A stretch of 64,000 bases of DNA, from NCBI GenBank assembly GCA_028689775.1, contig JAQVCM010000002.1, forward strand, positions 204,888 through 268,887, in the 5' to 3' direction. The notes beneath the pieces are model-generated. The model did no database searches. It worked only from the letters and a program-made list of their open reading frames with translations, and was not told where the DNA came from. This stretch comes from Crocinitomicaceae bacterium. Its GTDB lineage: Bacteria; Bacteroidota; Bacteroidia; Flavobacteriales_D; Crocinitomicaceae. Each line of letters opens with the position of its first letter. Positions within the stretch are counted from its first letter, which is position 1. A program made the translations under genes and the position numbers. Below, piece after piece: positions 36,798 to 45,464 of the stretch.

Positions 36798-38225
36798 CTA
36801 CTTTAATAAGAAATAGCCACCTGTTTTAGGAGCTCCTCGAAACTCAATATAAACTTGCTCTTTTAGAATTTTCAAATAGCGTTCTGTGGTAGAAAGGCTC
36901 TTATTTATTTGTTCATTTAACTCACTTGCTTTTTTACCAGGATGCTTAGCAATTTGATTATATAACAGAGTTAATTCTTCATTTACTCCCTCACTTACTC
37001 CCTCAATATTTATTATTACTCCCTCACTTACTCCCTCACTTACTCCCTCACTTACTCCTTCGTATTGATGGTTTACACCTAAAAAGGTTAACTCAAGAAT
37101 ATTGTCTTTACTTTTCCAAATGGGTATTTTAAATCCTTCTGATTTACATTCTCTAATCATTCGTAGTGTGCCGGTTCCTAACATTTCTATATAACGCCTG
37201 TAAAAACACATTTGAGCGATATCCGGGTTTCTTAAAATGGAATTGTGTTCTGTTTTTAAATCCTTTACAGTTAATTCTTCCGGTAAACCTCCATAATTAG
37301 TGATTACCAATCTGTCAGTATAAATTGAAATTGTTAAGAATCCCTTTAGATTAATATAATCTCTATGAACAATAGCGTTTAGTAACCCTTCACGAAGCGC
37401 TTTTTCAGGATACCTTTTTTTCTCAGTTCTAAAAGCACCTTCAATCTTTATTTCTTTACCAATTATGGAATCAAAATGATTCAGGATAGTTTCAATATTG
37501 CGAAAAATATTGTTTTCAAAAATTTTATTTTCGATAAAAGTATCTCCAGAAGTATTGCCCGGATGTACAACTAATTTAATTCGTGATTGAGGAATAAACC
37601 GGGTCGGATTTTTTCCAAATAAAACCATGCAGGCATTGGTTATGTTACCATTTACGATTAATCCTCTATTAATCAAAAAACTTTCAGAATCAACGATTGT
37701 AGAATCAGTAGAGTAATTTTTGTATGCTTCTAATGATTTGTTTACTTCCACTAAATCCAAGTCATCGAATTTAGCCCCTAATACGGCCTGTCTTTCCCAT
37801 CTTTGTTCTAAAAACCTTCTTTCGTCCAGCAATTTGTCAACACCTGTTCCCGTACTCATAATTGTTTGTGCACCATGCCTTGAATAAATAGTATTTTTGA
37901 AAGAGTATGGTTTATTAGCACCTTCCCAAACCGATATTAAAATAATATTCTTTTTCTTATAAGTTTCTGTCCTGCAGTATACAGGTGCTGTTGGTTTTAT
38001 TTCTTGGATTAAAAATCTTTCTATATTTTTTCTGTCTTTTTCTGTCAGCTTAATATCAGAAACCGTTTTATCGTCATTAATTCCTACAACTAAATCGCCT
38101 CCTTTGGTATTGATAAAGGAAGTAATAACTTTAGCAATGCTACTTTTATCAATTGCCGTCTTAAATTCCAACCTTTCACTTTCTGAAAGCTTTAAAAGAT
38201 TGGCTATTATGATATTATCTTCCAT
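36798..38225 (-). CDS. Schlafen/AlbA_2-type ATP-binding protein (RecG-like, COG2865)
   Basis: 475 residues. Residues ~10-125 are an AlbA_2 (Schlafen) nucleic-acid-binding domain (ERLEFKTAIDKSSIAKVITSF and NTKGGDLVVGIND). Residues ~275-360 form the HATPase-like module typical of COG2865: REGLLNAIVHRDY (278-290), DRLVITNYGGLPE and EMLGTGTLRMI. Then comes a linker of (E/S)GVSEGV repeats at 390-414 coded by a 12-bp tandem repeat, and a C-terminal winged helix (415-475: GKKASELNEQINKSLSTTERYL). Probably a DNA- or RNA-binding effector or regulator. Its start overlaps the DUF4062 gene by 11 bp, so they form one operon. Confidence 0.85.
   Translation of the reverse strand: MEDNIIIANLLKLSESERLEFKTAIDKSSIAKVITSFINTKGGDLVVGINDDKTVSDIKLTEKDRKNIERFLIQEIKPTAPVYCRTETYKKKNIILISVWEGANKPYSFKNTIYSRHGAQTIMSTGTGVDKLLDERRFLEQRWERQAVLGAKFDDLDLVEVNKSLEAYKNYSTDSTIVDSESFLINRGLIVNGNITNACMVLFGKNPTRFIPQSRIKLVVHPGNTSGDTFIENKIFENNIFRNIETILNHFDSIIGKEIKIEGAFRTEKKRYPEKALREGLLNAIVHRDYINLKGFLTISIYTDRLVITNYGGLPEELTVKDLKTEHNSILRNPDIAQMCFYRRYIEMLGTGTLRMIRECKSEGFKIPIWKSKDNILELTFLGVNHQYEGVSEGVSEGVSEGVIINIEGVSEGVNEELTLLYNQIAKHPGKKASELNEQINKSLSTTERYLKILKEQVYIEFRGAPKTGGYFLLK
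36984..37060. repeat. 12-bp tandem repeat coding for SEGV units
   Basis: Unit ACTCCCTCACTT on the plus strand occurs about six times, interrupted once by AATATTTATTATT. Each unit encodes four residues (S-E-G-V), so gain or loss of units keeps the frame and alters only the linker length between the ATPase part and the winged helix. Confidence 0.85.
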
Positions 38226-39339
38226 TGTTTTTCATTTTTAAAAGGTTCTTGACAAAATTAAAATCCAAAAATTGTGAACGGATATAAATCAGGGCTTCAC
38301 TAAAAACAAAAAACTCCTGTGCCCAATTGCCGTTACGCAACTCTAATTGATTTTCATCGTTTTTAATAACGAAATTATACAAATCAATAGCCTCCTTATC
38401 AACATAATGATTCGGCAATAGTTCGTTTGGAATTTCAGTTTTACTCTTATCCGGTTTATTTACTATAATGCTAATCAATATTTTTTCCGCAAAAACCACA
38501 TCTCTGTGAATATAAAACCATCTTGGCTTATTTAACTTAATAGCAGTTTTTATTTCCTCAAACGTGATATTAGTTTCATTGATATTTCCTGTTCCGTAAT
38601 AAGGCCTGACGATACCTAAAAACCAATTGGCTTCATCAACAGCTTGTATACAATTATTTAAATTGGAGAGCTTTGGATTTACTTTGATGGAACCATGAAA
38701 AGAACTTAAAACATCAAAATCCCTTTCAGCAATATCATGAATAATTTTAGACAACTGGTCTTCGAAACCATACACAGTGGACGCAAGCATTAATTTTGTG
38801 TCCTTCTTATGTGTTGAATTGAAAATACTTTGCTCAAAATGTTGAATCAATCCATCTAATCTATAAAACTCCCAAAGGTTATGGTTATTTGCATTACTGT
38901 GACCAATACTTTGTTTTAAAATCTCTTTGTAAATATCAATGGTTCGGACATCAAATAAATACCTGTTCTTTGATTTTGCAACAACATCTTTCGACTTGAC
39001 CAAATCATTCAACAAGTTACGGGTAAATGTTACATCACGATGTACCAGAAACCAGTAAGGAATCTTTAGCTCAATAGCTTTTTTGATTTCTTCGAGATAA
39101 ATATTTTCTATCCCTACAGATGATTTTAAAAGCTTTGGTTGAATAATTCCTAAAAACAAATCACATTCTTCAAGTTCATTCAAATGATTATCAAGGTTGA
39201 AATCATTACCAGCTTTAGCAACTACGTGATGTGAATTAACAATAGCATATTTCCGCCTAAGAACAGGAATAATTTGTCCCAAATCTTCATCAGATATTGA
39301 AGTAGCACTCAGCCATATTTTTAACTTCGTTTTTGCCAT
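38215..39339 (-). CDS. Protein with two tandem DUF4062-like domains
   Basis: 374 residues with an evident internal duplication. Unit 1 (~5-140): LKIWLSATSI, ECDLFLGIIQPKLL, NIYLEEIKKAIELKIPYWFLVHRDV (His100-Asp102). Unit 2 (~181-320): TKLMLASTVYGFEDQLSK, EANWFLGIVRPYYGTGNINE, ITFEEIKTAIKLNKPRWFYIHRDV (278-280). This order (S-T/V-S strand start, central xFLGIxxP, then an E-E-I helix and an aromatic strand) is that of DUF4062, a TIR/SLOG-like Rossmann fold found in many immune proteins. The two units share the pattern but little else, so the duplication is old. It is the promoter-proximal gene of the operon with the AlbA_2 gene. Confidence 0.75.
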   Translation of the reverse strand: MAKTKLKIWLSATSISDEDLGQIIPVLRRKYAIVNSHHVVAKAGNDFNLDNHLNELEECDLFLGIIQPKLLKSSVGIENIYLEEIKKAIELKIPYWFLVHRDVTFTRNLLNDLVKSKDVVAKSKNRYLFDVRTIDIYKEILKQSIGHSNANNHNLWEFYRLDGLIQHFEQSIFNSTHKKDTKLMLASTVYGFEDQLSKIIHDIAERDFDVLSSFHGSIKVNPKLSNLNNCIQAVDEANWFLGIVRPYYGTGNINETNITFEEIKTAIKLNKPRWFYIHRDVVFAEKILISIIVNKPDKSKTEIPNELLPNHYVDKEAIDLYNFVIKNDENQLELRNGNWAQEFFVFSEALIYIRSQFLDFNFVKNLLKMKNNGR

Positions 39340-39389
39340 TTAAATTTTTTATTTTCAATTAGCGTTTAAATCAGTTTGGTAAAATTCTT

Positions 39390-39422
39390 CAAATGTACGA
39401 TTTAACCACTAAGCGTTGGCAA
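39390..39422 (-). promoter_or_regulatory. Promoter of the DUF4062-AlbA_2 operon
   Basis: On the minus strand TTG, 22 bp, then TACATTTG (39390-39397), a full -7 match about 50 nt before the ATG at 39339. The remainder of the 327-bp gap 39340-39666 is low-complexity and shows nothing else. Confidence 0.5.
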
Positions 39423-39666
39423 GAAACATCTCTTTCGCAAACTTTGGTTTTGTTTCAGCTCGTAGGATTTACAAAATTGTATTTTTGTTTCTGTCTTATT
39501 ACACTTGCCGAAAAATTACTTATAACATTCCCAAAAGCACCCTAAATCTCCCTTTTTAAGATGGCTTACACAACCTTTTGATTTGGTTTACACGCTTAAA
39601 TATAAACAATTCCATAACTCAACTGGATAAATTCAACAGAAAACATCTTCTATTTCAAAATATCTC

Positions 39667-40245
39667 TCATTCAAAACAATTACACGGCGGGTCAAATTCA
39701 ATGCGCATCCATGGCAAACGAGATTTCCAGCTGGATTGAAAACTTGGGGAATATTGTAGTCCGTATAAACTCAATGTTTTCAGTTGTGGCATTACCAGAA
39801 ATGCTTGCGGGAAACTGCCGACTTGCGTGTCGGATAAATCGATGTATTCCAAATGCGATAAAAACTCAATGCATTCCGGTAGCTGTGAGAAAGCGTTTCG
39901 GGAAAGCGTCAATTTTTGAATGTTTCCCATGCGACAGATTTGCAATGGAAAATTTTGGAAATTATTTTTGTGGATGTTTAAAGTTTGAAGAGAATCGAAA
40001 TTGCCGATGAAATCGGGTAAGGAAGATAATTTATTTTTGCTGAAATCAAGGTAACGAATGCTTTTGTAGTTTTCTAATTCAGCAGGAACTTCCGTTAGTT
40101 TTAATTTTTGAAAAGTGATTGCTTGTACTTCAGATGGATCCATTTTTTGAGCTTCTGCCCAAGTATAAATCCGAAGTGTATCCGCAGTTTTGGCGGAAGC
40201 GAACGAAATACTACAGATTAAAAATAGCCCGAACAGTTTGATCAT
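39667..40245 (-). CDS. Secreted leucine-rich repeat protein
   Basis: 192 residues from the ATG at 40245, with signal peptide MIKLFGLFLICSISFASA. Four to five LRR units of ~23 residues follow: SIRYLDFSKNKLSSLPDFIG, SLQTLNIHKNNFQNFPLQIC, NIQKLTLSRNAFSQLPECIE, HLEYIDLSDTQVGSFPQAF. It is likely a periplasmic or surface binding protein; no anchor visible. The 5' end overlaps ribF by 35 bp, so its translation is probably coupled to ribF. Confidence 0.8.
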   Translation of the reverse strand: MIKLFGLFLICSISFASAKTADTLRIYTWAEAQKMDPSEVQAITFQKLKLTEVPAELENYKSIRYLDFSKNKLSSLPDFIGNFDSLQTLNIHKNNFQNFPLQICRMGNIQKLTLSRNAFSQLPECIEFLSHLEYIDLSDTQVGSFPQAFLVMPQLKTLSLYGLQYSPSFQSSWKSRLPWMRIEFDPPCNCFE

Positions 40246-41146
40246 CTTGGTGCAGTTGTGCAACTAATTCGTCTACGGATTGGAAACGAAATTCATCACG
40301 GATTCGATCTAACAAATATAGTTTAATTTTCTGACCGTATAAGTCTTCCGAAAAATCAAAAATGAAAACTTCAATCTTGATGGATGTGTCCGTTGTTACC
40401 GTTGGATTGGTTCCGATGCTCAACATTCCGTGAAGCAAACGTTTGTCTTCCAACTCAATTTTCACCGCATAAATTCCAATTCTTGGAACGATTTTCAAAG
40501 GATCATCAATTTCCAGATTTGCTGTTGGATATCCGATGGTACGACCTAAAGCTTTCCCGTGAACGACTTTTCCGGAGAGTTCAAAAGGTTGATCCAAGTA
40601 TAAATTAGCCGTCTTGATATCGCCCGCCATGATCGCTTGGCGAATTTTAGTTGAACTGATATCTACTTCGTCAATTTCGTGTGCTGGAATCTCAATTACT
40701 TCAAAAGGCAAGGTTTTGCTCAAACTCTTTAAATGCTCCAAAGTTCCCTGTCTGTTTTTTCCAAATTGATGATCGTAACCTACAACAATCATTTTCATGT
40801 GTAGTTTGTCTACCAAATACTCGTGCACGAAAGCATCCGCTGTGACGTCTGCAAAATCCATCGTAAATGGAAAAATAATCAAGTGTTTTAAGCCAAGTGC
40901 ACGAAGGTTTTCAATTTTTTCAGCTTGCGTTTGAATCAGCTTTAAGCCGTGATTATCAGGAAAAATAACCATTCGTGGGTGCGGAAAAAAGGTAAATAAA
41001 ACCGATTCGCCACCAATTTTTTCCGCCTCAGCATTTAGGCGTTGAATGATTTTTTGATGTCCTAGATGCACGCCATCAAATGTGCCAATGGTTACAACTG
41101 CATTTGGAATATTTCCAACATCTTCAAATCCTTGATAAACTTTCAC
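40211..41146 (-). CDS. ribF: Bifunctional riboflavin kinase / FAD synthetase (GTG start)
   Basis: Makes FMN then FAD. 311 residues, start GTG at 41146. The N-terminal FAD synthetase domain has GTFDGVHLGH (21-30) and FFPHPRMVI; the C-terminal riboflavin kinase domain has GKALGRTIGYPTANLE with the PTAN motif and IGTNPTV. The stop lies 10 bp after the next gene in the operon order (T9SS protein ends at 41156). Confidence 0.96.
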   Translation of the reverse strand: MKVYQGFEDVGNIPNAVVTIGTFDGVHLGHQKIIQRLNAEAEKIGGESVLFTFFPHPRMVIFPDNHGLKLIQTQAEKIENLRALGLKHLIIFPFTMDFADVTADAFVHEYLVDKLHMKMIVVGYDHQFGKNRQGTLEHLKSLSKTLPFEVIEIPAHEIDEVDISSTKIRQAIMAGDIKTANLYLDQPFELSGKVVHGKALGRTIGYPTANLEIDDPLKIVPRIGIYAVKIELEDKRLLHGMLSIGTNPTVTTDTSIKIEVFIFDFSEDLYGQKIKLYLLDRIRDEFRFQSVDELVAQLHQDDQTVRAIFNL

Positions 41147-41155
41147 CGAACTGTC

Positions 41156-43396
41156 TTATTTTTTGATGATTTTTCGAGTGATTCCAGAAGCATTTTCTTT
41201 CACTAAATACATTCCAGGACGAATGTCGCTGATGTTCATCTGCACTTCTTTTTCTGAAATCTCCAGCAACAACTTCCCTTGCATGTCAAACAAACGTGCA
41301 CCTTGATACGTCAAAGGAGAAACGTTGAAATTCAATACATTTTCAGCAGGATTTGGATATACTTCAAAAAGAGATGCTTCTTTAGTCGTTTCTTTAATTC
41401 CTAATGTTGCATCTAAAGCTGTTGAGAAAATTGGACGCATCAGCAAAGAACCTTCATACGTAGTGTTTTCCCAAGTACTTCCGTTGTTCACGCTGTAAAA
41501 TATCTTGTCGTTGTTGATCGTATTTCGGTCAAAACCAATTCCCAAACGTTCTGGATCTAGTTGTCTCCAACCAACATAAAACGTTCCTGTAATTGCCAAT
41601 TTCATTGTATCTCGCAAGTAGTAATTTGTAAAAACATTGCGATTCAATTCATATTTCGGCTGACGCGGAAAGAAGAAATCGTCTTCGTAGATTTTAGCAC
41701 CGGGTTTTCCATTGTTATCGTTCCAAACCGTCAAGATGAATAGTTTGTTGGAAACATCAGTTACGGTTGGCACGAAGCTCATGTTAACGCCAATCAATGA
41801 ATCTGATTCGTACGGCGTAAATTGATATGCAACCATCGATTGAGCGCCTGTCGTTCCATACGCTTGTTCTGCTGAACCATCATCGTAAGCGTAATAGTTG
41901 CTAAAAACTTGTTGTCCGTTGGTAGAATCGTTTATCGTTAATTGCGAGAAAGGAACAGAAGCAGTTGCGAATAGGTCAAAGGTTTGTTCGTCGCCTATTT
42001 TATTTTCATCAAAGCGATAACCTGTTGAGAAATCGTGGAAACTTTCGAAAAAGGATACTGGAGCGTAATTCGTTGCTGGATCTTGGTTTGTCAATTCGAA
42101 ATCTGTCAAAATAAATGTTCCTTCTTGTACATTGTTGTAATTCACCCAAGCCATTCCACTTTGACTGTTTTCGGTAATGTTACTTCCGTTTCGAAGGTAA
42201 ATCTGCGTAGAATCATTCATTTTCCCGCTTGGATTATTTTTGTAGTGATCCCAAGGAACAGAAGTATAATCTTTCAAGAAAGAACCCAATGGATATACAA
42301 AAGCAAAATCTTTGAACAAGGTATCTTGTGCACCAGAATTGGCTCTCAAATGAACGTAATCAATGTGAAAATGATCCAAACTTCCGGATAAACCGCCGTA
42401 ATTCATGAAGCGGAATTGGAAAGCGGTTTGAAAATATTTCGCATCTTGAACTTTCAGATGGACTTTTTTGAAATCAGAAACGGGAGCGCCAATTGCGGAC
42501 CAAACACTAAACCATTGGTTGATATCTGGTGCATAAAATTGCAATACCAACGAATCTTGCGCTTCTGGTTCATCGCCAAACCCGCCAGTTTGGTACAAGA
42601 AACTGAAATAAACTTCGTTTGCTGCACTTACCGAACTCATGTTGATCGGTTTCGAATGCAAAACATCCGCCAAACCAACTGCTGAACTCCCGAGTTGATA
42701 CGGATATCCGTTTTCATCCAAGCCGTCAAAAGTAACCACGCCTAAGGTCCAAGGTTTTTCCGCAAAACGGTAGTTGTGGTATGCGTTTTTATCCAACCAG
42801 TATGCATTTTGATCGCTTACTTGTCCAAAAAACTGCGTTGCAGAATCTTGCACAAAAAATGGATCGGTGATAAAAAGGGTGTCATACGCATTTGCAAAAT
42901 CAACGGTGTCGATGATGTTGTATGCCGGATAAACGATCGTTGTAGAATAAACAGGTGGATACGAAGAAAAATCTCCTACTTTGATGGTGTCAGCAGGTAA
43001 CGGAGAGTTGATGACCGTTCCTAAAGCCACATTTACTTTTTTGAGTACCGTTGGCGTGTTGGAATATTTTACCGTATTCGCCAAAGGAGCGTTGGTCGTT
43101 TTGTTCAACAACTTATATTTTTTGTCAAACGTTGTATTGATACCTCCAAAATCAGGTGTATAATCTTGAAAATGATTCAACGTGAATTCATCTAGAAAAG
43201 ACTTGGTTAAACTCACTTCCAAAGTATCTGTAGACCAGATAAACGTGGAATCGAAGCTCGCACCAGCTTTCATTGGTATGGGAATCGCTCGCGTTAATTC
43301 AGGATTTGTTCTTAGCGGTTCTACACCATCGCTTTGCGCAGCGACTTGATTTAAAAATCCTCCACCAAGTATAAGCGCTAAAATGTATTTCATCAT
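41156..43396 (-). CDS. Large secreted T9SS type A cargo protein
   Basis: 746 residues. Signal peptide MMKYILALILGGGFLNQVAAQ (the second Met is an equally good start). The central part has several galactose-binding or jelly-roll-like beta regions (e.g. DEVYFSFLYQTGGFGDEPEAQDSLVLQF with W...W); the C-terminal ~75 residues carry FEVYPNPAENVLNFNV, ARLFDMQGKLL and PGMYLVKENASGITRKIIKK, the T9SS type A sorting domain. No peptidase or glycosidase motif identified. It may be released or attached to surface A-LPS. Confidence 0.85.
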   Translation of the reverse strand: MMKYILALILGGGFLNQVAAQSDGVEPLRTNPELTRAIPIPMKAGASFDSTFIWSTDTLEVSLTKSFLDEFTLNHFQDYTPDFGGINTTFDKKYKLLNKTTNAPLANTVKYSNTPTVLKKVNVALGTVINSPLPADTIKVGDFSSYPPVYSTTIVYPAYNIIDTVDFANAYDTLFITDPFFVQDSATQFFGQVSDQNAYWLDKNAYHNYRFAEKPWTLGVVTFDGLDENGYPYQLGSSAVGLADVLHSKPINMSSVSAANEVYFSFLYQTGGFGDEPEAQDSLVLQFYAPDINQWFSVWSAIGAPVSDFKKVHLKVQDAKYFQTAFQFRFMNYGGLSGSLDHFHIDYVHLRANSGAQDTLFKDFAFVYPLGSFLKDYTSVPWDHYKNNPSGKMNDSTQIYLRNGSNITENSQSGMAWVNYNNVQEGTFILTDFELTNQDPATNYAPVSFFESFHDFSTGYRFDENKIGDEQTFDLFATASVPFSQLTINDSTNGQQVFSNYYAYDDGSAEQAYGTTGAQSMVAYQFTPYESDSLIGVNMSFVPTVTDVSNKLFILTVWNDNNGKPGAKIYEDDFFFPRQPKYELNRNVFTNYYLRDTMKLAITGTFYVGWRQLDPERLGIGFDRNTINNDKIFYSVNNGSTWENTTYEGSLLMRPIFSTALDATLGIKETTKEASLFEVYPNPAENVLNFNVSPLTYQGARLFDMQGKLLLEISEKEVQMNISDIRPGMYLVKENASGITRKIIKK

Positions 43397-43420
43397 GTAG
43401 TTATCGATTAAAATCTTTTG

Positions 43421-44221
43421 CTACTCAGAGCATCCGTTTTTTTCTAATAAAATTGTGATTGTACTTCCAGCTGGACTAAATAGACCTTCAATAAACTCTG
43501 GGTTTTGAGAAACCACTTTTGCCGAAGCACTATCTGCCGCTGTTTGACAATCTTTGTATGATTCAAACAAAGTGATTGAACTCATGGAAGATAAACGTCC
43601 ACGGACATCATTTATTGTTAAACACTTTAAATCTGGAATTTGAACTGGTTCACCACCTAAATTTCTACCAACAATTAACAAAACAGTTGATCCAATTGGA
43701 ATTTTCTTTCCGTCTTCGATGTGTCTGCCGTTGAATTTTTGATCCAAAACAGCACCATCTGCTTCGCGCGTAGATTCATACGTAATGGTGTATTTCAAGC
43801 CTCTATTTTTCAAAACGCTTTCTGCGAAACGTTGTGATTTATCAATTAAACTCGGCATTTCAACCAAACGAGATTTTTTCGAAACACGAACTCGAATCAC
43901 GCGACCCTCTTTCACGTAAACATCTGTGGAATCGGATGGGCGAGGATCTTGAGAAATAATTGTTCCGGCAGGTTTATTCGGAGCATAAATGGAATCTAAA
44001 ACTTCATATCTTAGACCACTTTGAGAAACAATTCCCTCAATCGCGTTTACATTCTTGCCATAAAGCGATGGAACTGCGATTTTTTCTCCGTGATTTGTTT
44101 TTGAATTCAAGAATAAGATCAATCCACCGATAACCAAAAGGTGAATTAGTAAAATTAATCCGATGTTTTTAAGAAAATAAATGCTTAATACAAAAGCCTT
44201 CAATTTTTTAAGTAAATCCAT
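43421..44221 (-). CDS. PASTA-domain membrane protein
   Basis: 266 residues: N-terminal TM helix (~19-36), then three PASTA domains of ~65-70 residues, e.g. AVPSLYGKNVNAIEGIVSQSGLRYEV, EMPSLIDKSQRFAESVLKNRGLKYTI and QIPDLKCLTINDVRGRL. PASTA domains bind peptidoglycan. There is no kinase or penicillin-binding domain, as expected for a Bacteroidota stand-alone PASTA protein, which often lies near ddl or cell-division genes. Here it precedes a T9SS gene on the minus strand. Confidence 0.88.
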   Translation of the reverse strand: MDLLKKLKAFVLSIYFLKNIGLILLIHLLVIGGLILFLNSKTNHGEKIAVPSLYGKNVNAIEGIVSQSGLRYEVLDSIYAPNKPAGTIISQDPRPSDSTDVYVKEGRVIRVRVSKKSRLVEMPSLIDKSQRFAESVLKNRGLKYTITYESTREADGAVLDQKFNGRHIEDGKKIPIGSTVLLIVGRNLGGEPVQIPDLKCLTINDVRGRLSSMSSITLFESYKDCQTAADSASAKVVSQNPEFIEGLFSPAGSTITILLEKNGCSE

Positions 44222-44368
44222 GTATACATATTATGTTGCAACAAATATATGAATAATTAAAGTTGGTTGTTAGCTATTGGATTAGAAGCTCCGTTTAAAA
44301 ATCTTAAAAAAAGGATGATTTATTGAAACTAAATCTGTATCTTGTTTCTAATCACTATAAAACAAAGC

Positions 44369-44722
44369 ATGACCAATCAAGAATTAGGCGTTTTTGGAGA
44401 GCAATTGGCTTTTCAATATCTGAAGGATCGAAACTACGAAATTGTGGATCGAAATTACCGTTTTGGACACTTAGAAGCAGATATTATTTGTCAGTTTGGA
44501 GGGAAATTAATTGTGGTGGAAGTGAAAACAAGGCAAACGGCAGAAATTGGTGAACCTTGGCGGGCGGTTACACGAGCCAAACAAAGGCAAATTATCAAGG
44601 TTGCAAATCAATATATTTTCACAAATGAAGTGCATTTAGAAACCCAGTTTGACATTATTTCAATCGTTCATAATAATTTTAGAACAGACATAGAGCACAT
44701 TCAAGATGCATTCACACCGTGA
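44369..44722 (+). CDS. YraN family putative nuclease (UPF0102)
   Basis: 117 residues from the ATG at 44369 (the frame also opens at a TTG nine codons earlier). The YraN signature is complete: GEQLAFQYLKDRNYEIVDRNYR, then the PD-(D/E)XK-type GHLEADIICQFGGKLIVVEVKTR with Asp and E-x-K. The function of YraN in bacteria is not settled, but the restriction-endonuclease fold suggests a nuclease. Confidence 0.88.
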   Translation: MTNQELGVFGEQLAFQYLKDRNYEIVDRNYRFGHLEADIICQFGGKLIVVEVKTRQTAEIGEPWRAVTRAKQRQIIKVANQYIFTNEVHLETQFDIISIVHNNFRTDIEHIQDAFTP

Positions 44723-44813
44723 CTTTTTCACACCGAAAGTGAACATTTCCCGTTTTTGCGCTAAATTTTTTACAAATTTTTGAATAACATGCTATTTATT
44801 TACATTTTCACAG

Positions 44814-44821
44814 TATATTTG
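44814..44821 (+). promoter_or_regulatory. Putative -7 box of the HNH gene
   Basis: TATATTTG, full TAnnTTTG match, 24 nt before the ATG at 44846; no clear -33 element. Confidence 0.4.
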
Positions 44822-44845
44822 AAGACGAACACCACTAAATAACCG

Positions 44846-45451
44846 ATGATTATGAAGGGAGAATGGAGACCAATTGTTGGCTTTTCTGATTATGAAATCT
44901 CTAGCGAAGGTGAGATTAAATCGAAAGAACGTTCTAAAATATACAAGTCTGGTAGGACTGTCTTTTTTTTAGAAAAACTGAAAAAATTACGAAAACACCC
45001 TAAAAACGGTTTTGTTATGACCGATTTAGTAGATGATAAAGGCAAGCGAAGAACTGTTTATCCGCATAAGTTGGTTGGACAAGCTTTTGTTCCAAACAAG
45101 CATCCACGAAAATACAAGATTGTTATTCACATCGATGGTAATTTGGAAAATAATCATTTTGAAAATCTAGCATGGAGTTCTTACAGTGAATCTTTTAAAA
45201 AGAGTTTTCAAAATGGGGAACGTGATAATTCCACCTTGTGGGAAAAAAGAAGGAAAAAATACGGTCCAAAAGGAGGTTTAAAAACCATGGGAAGACCAGA
45301 CCCTTTAAACGATGACCATCGAAGAGAAATTCACAGGCTTAGACAGGAAGAGAAATTTACTTTGCAACAACTTGCAAAAAACTTCAATTGCAGCGTTTCG
45401 CACATTCACAATGTTTTGAAAAATGAAATTGTTCGGGAGGAAATTCAATAA
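44846..45451 (+). CDS. NUMOD4/HNH endonuclease
   Basis: 201 residues. Residues ~5-35 are a NUMOD4 module (EWRPIVGFSDYEISSEGEIKS), residues ~70-120 an HNH nuclease (YPHKLVGQAFVPNKHPR, then IHIDGNLENNHFENLAW, with the H-N-N/H pattern), and residues ~150-201 a helix-turn-helix (NDDHRREIHRLRQEEKFTLQQLAKNFNCSVSHIHNV). This order is that of phage or intron-derived homing endonucleases. It lies alone between yraN and truB with no intron or intein in either, so it appears free-standing. Confidence 0.85.
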   Translation: MIMKGEWRPIVGFSDYEISSEGEIKSKERSKIYKSGRTVFFLEKLKKLRKHPKNGFVMTDLVDDKGKRRTVYPHKLVGQAFVPNKHPRKYKIVIHIDGNLENNHFENLAWSSYSESFKKSFQNGERDNSTLWEKRRKKYGPKGGLKTMGRPDPLNDDHRREIHRLRQEEKFTLQQLAKNFNCSVSHIHNVLKNEIVREEIQ

Positions 45452-45464
45452 GAAAAAAACCGCT

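Noticed and set aside
36556..36816. 86-codon plus-strand frame, hydrophobic and Phe-rich
   Set aside because: Mostly poly-T-derived Phe/Leu; it overlaps the AlbA_2 gene end and has no family likeness, so it is an antisense shadow.
39711..40010. 99-codon plus-strand frame, Cys-rich
   Set aside because: It is the antisense of the LRR protein; repeat codons create artificial Cys/Asn patterns.
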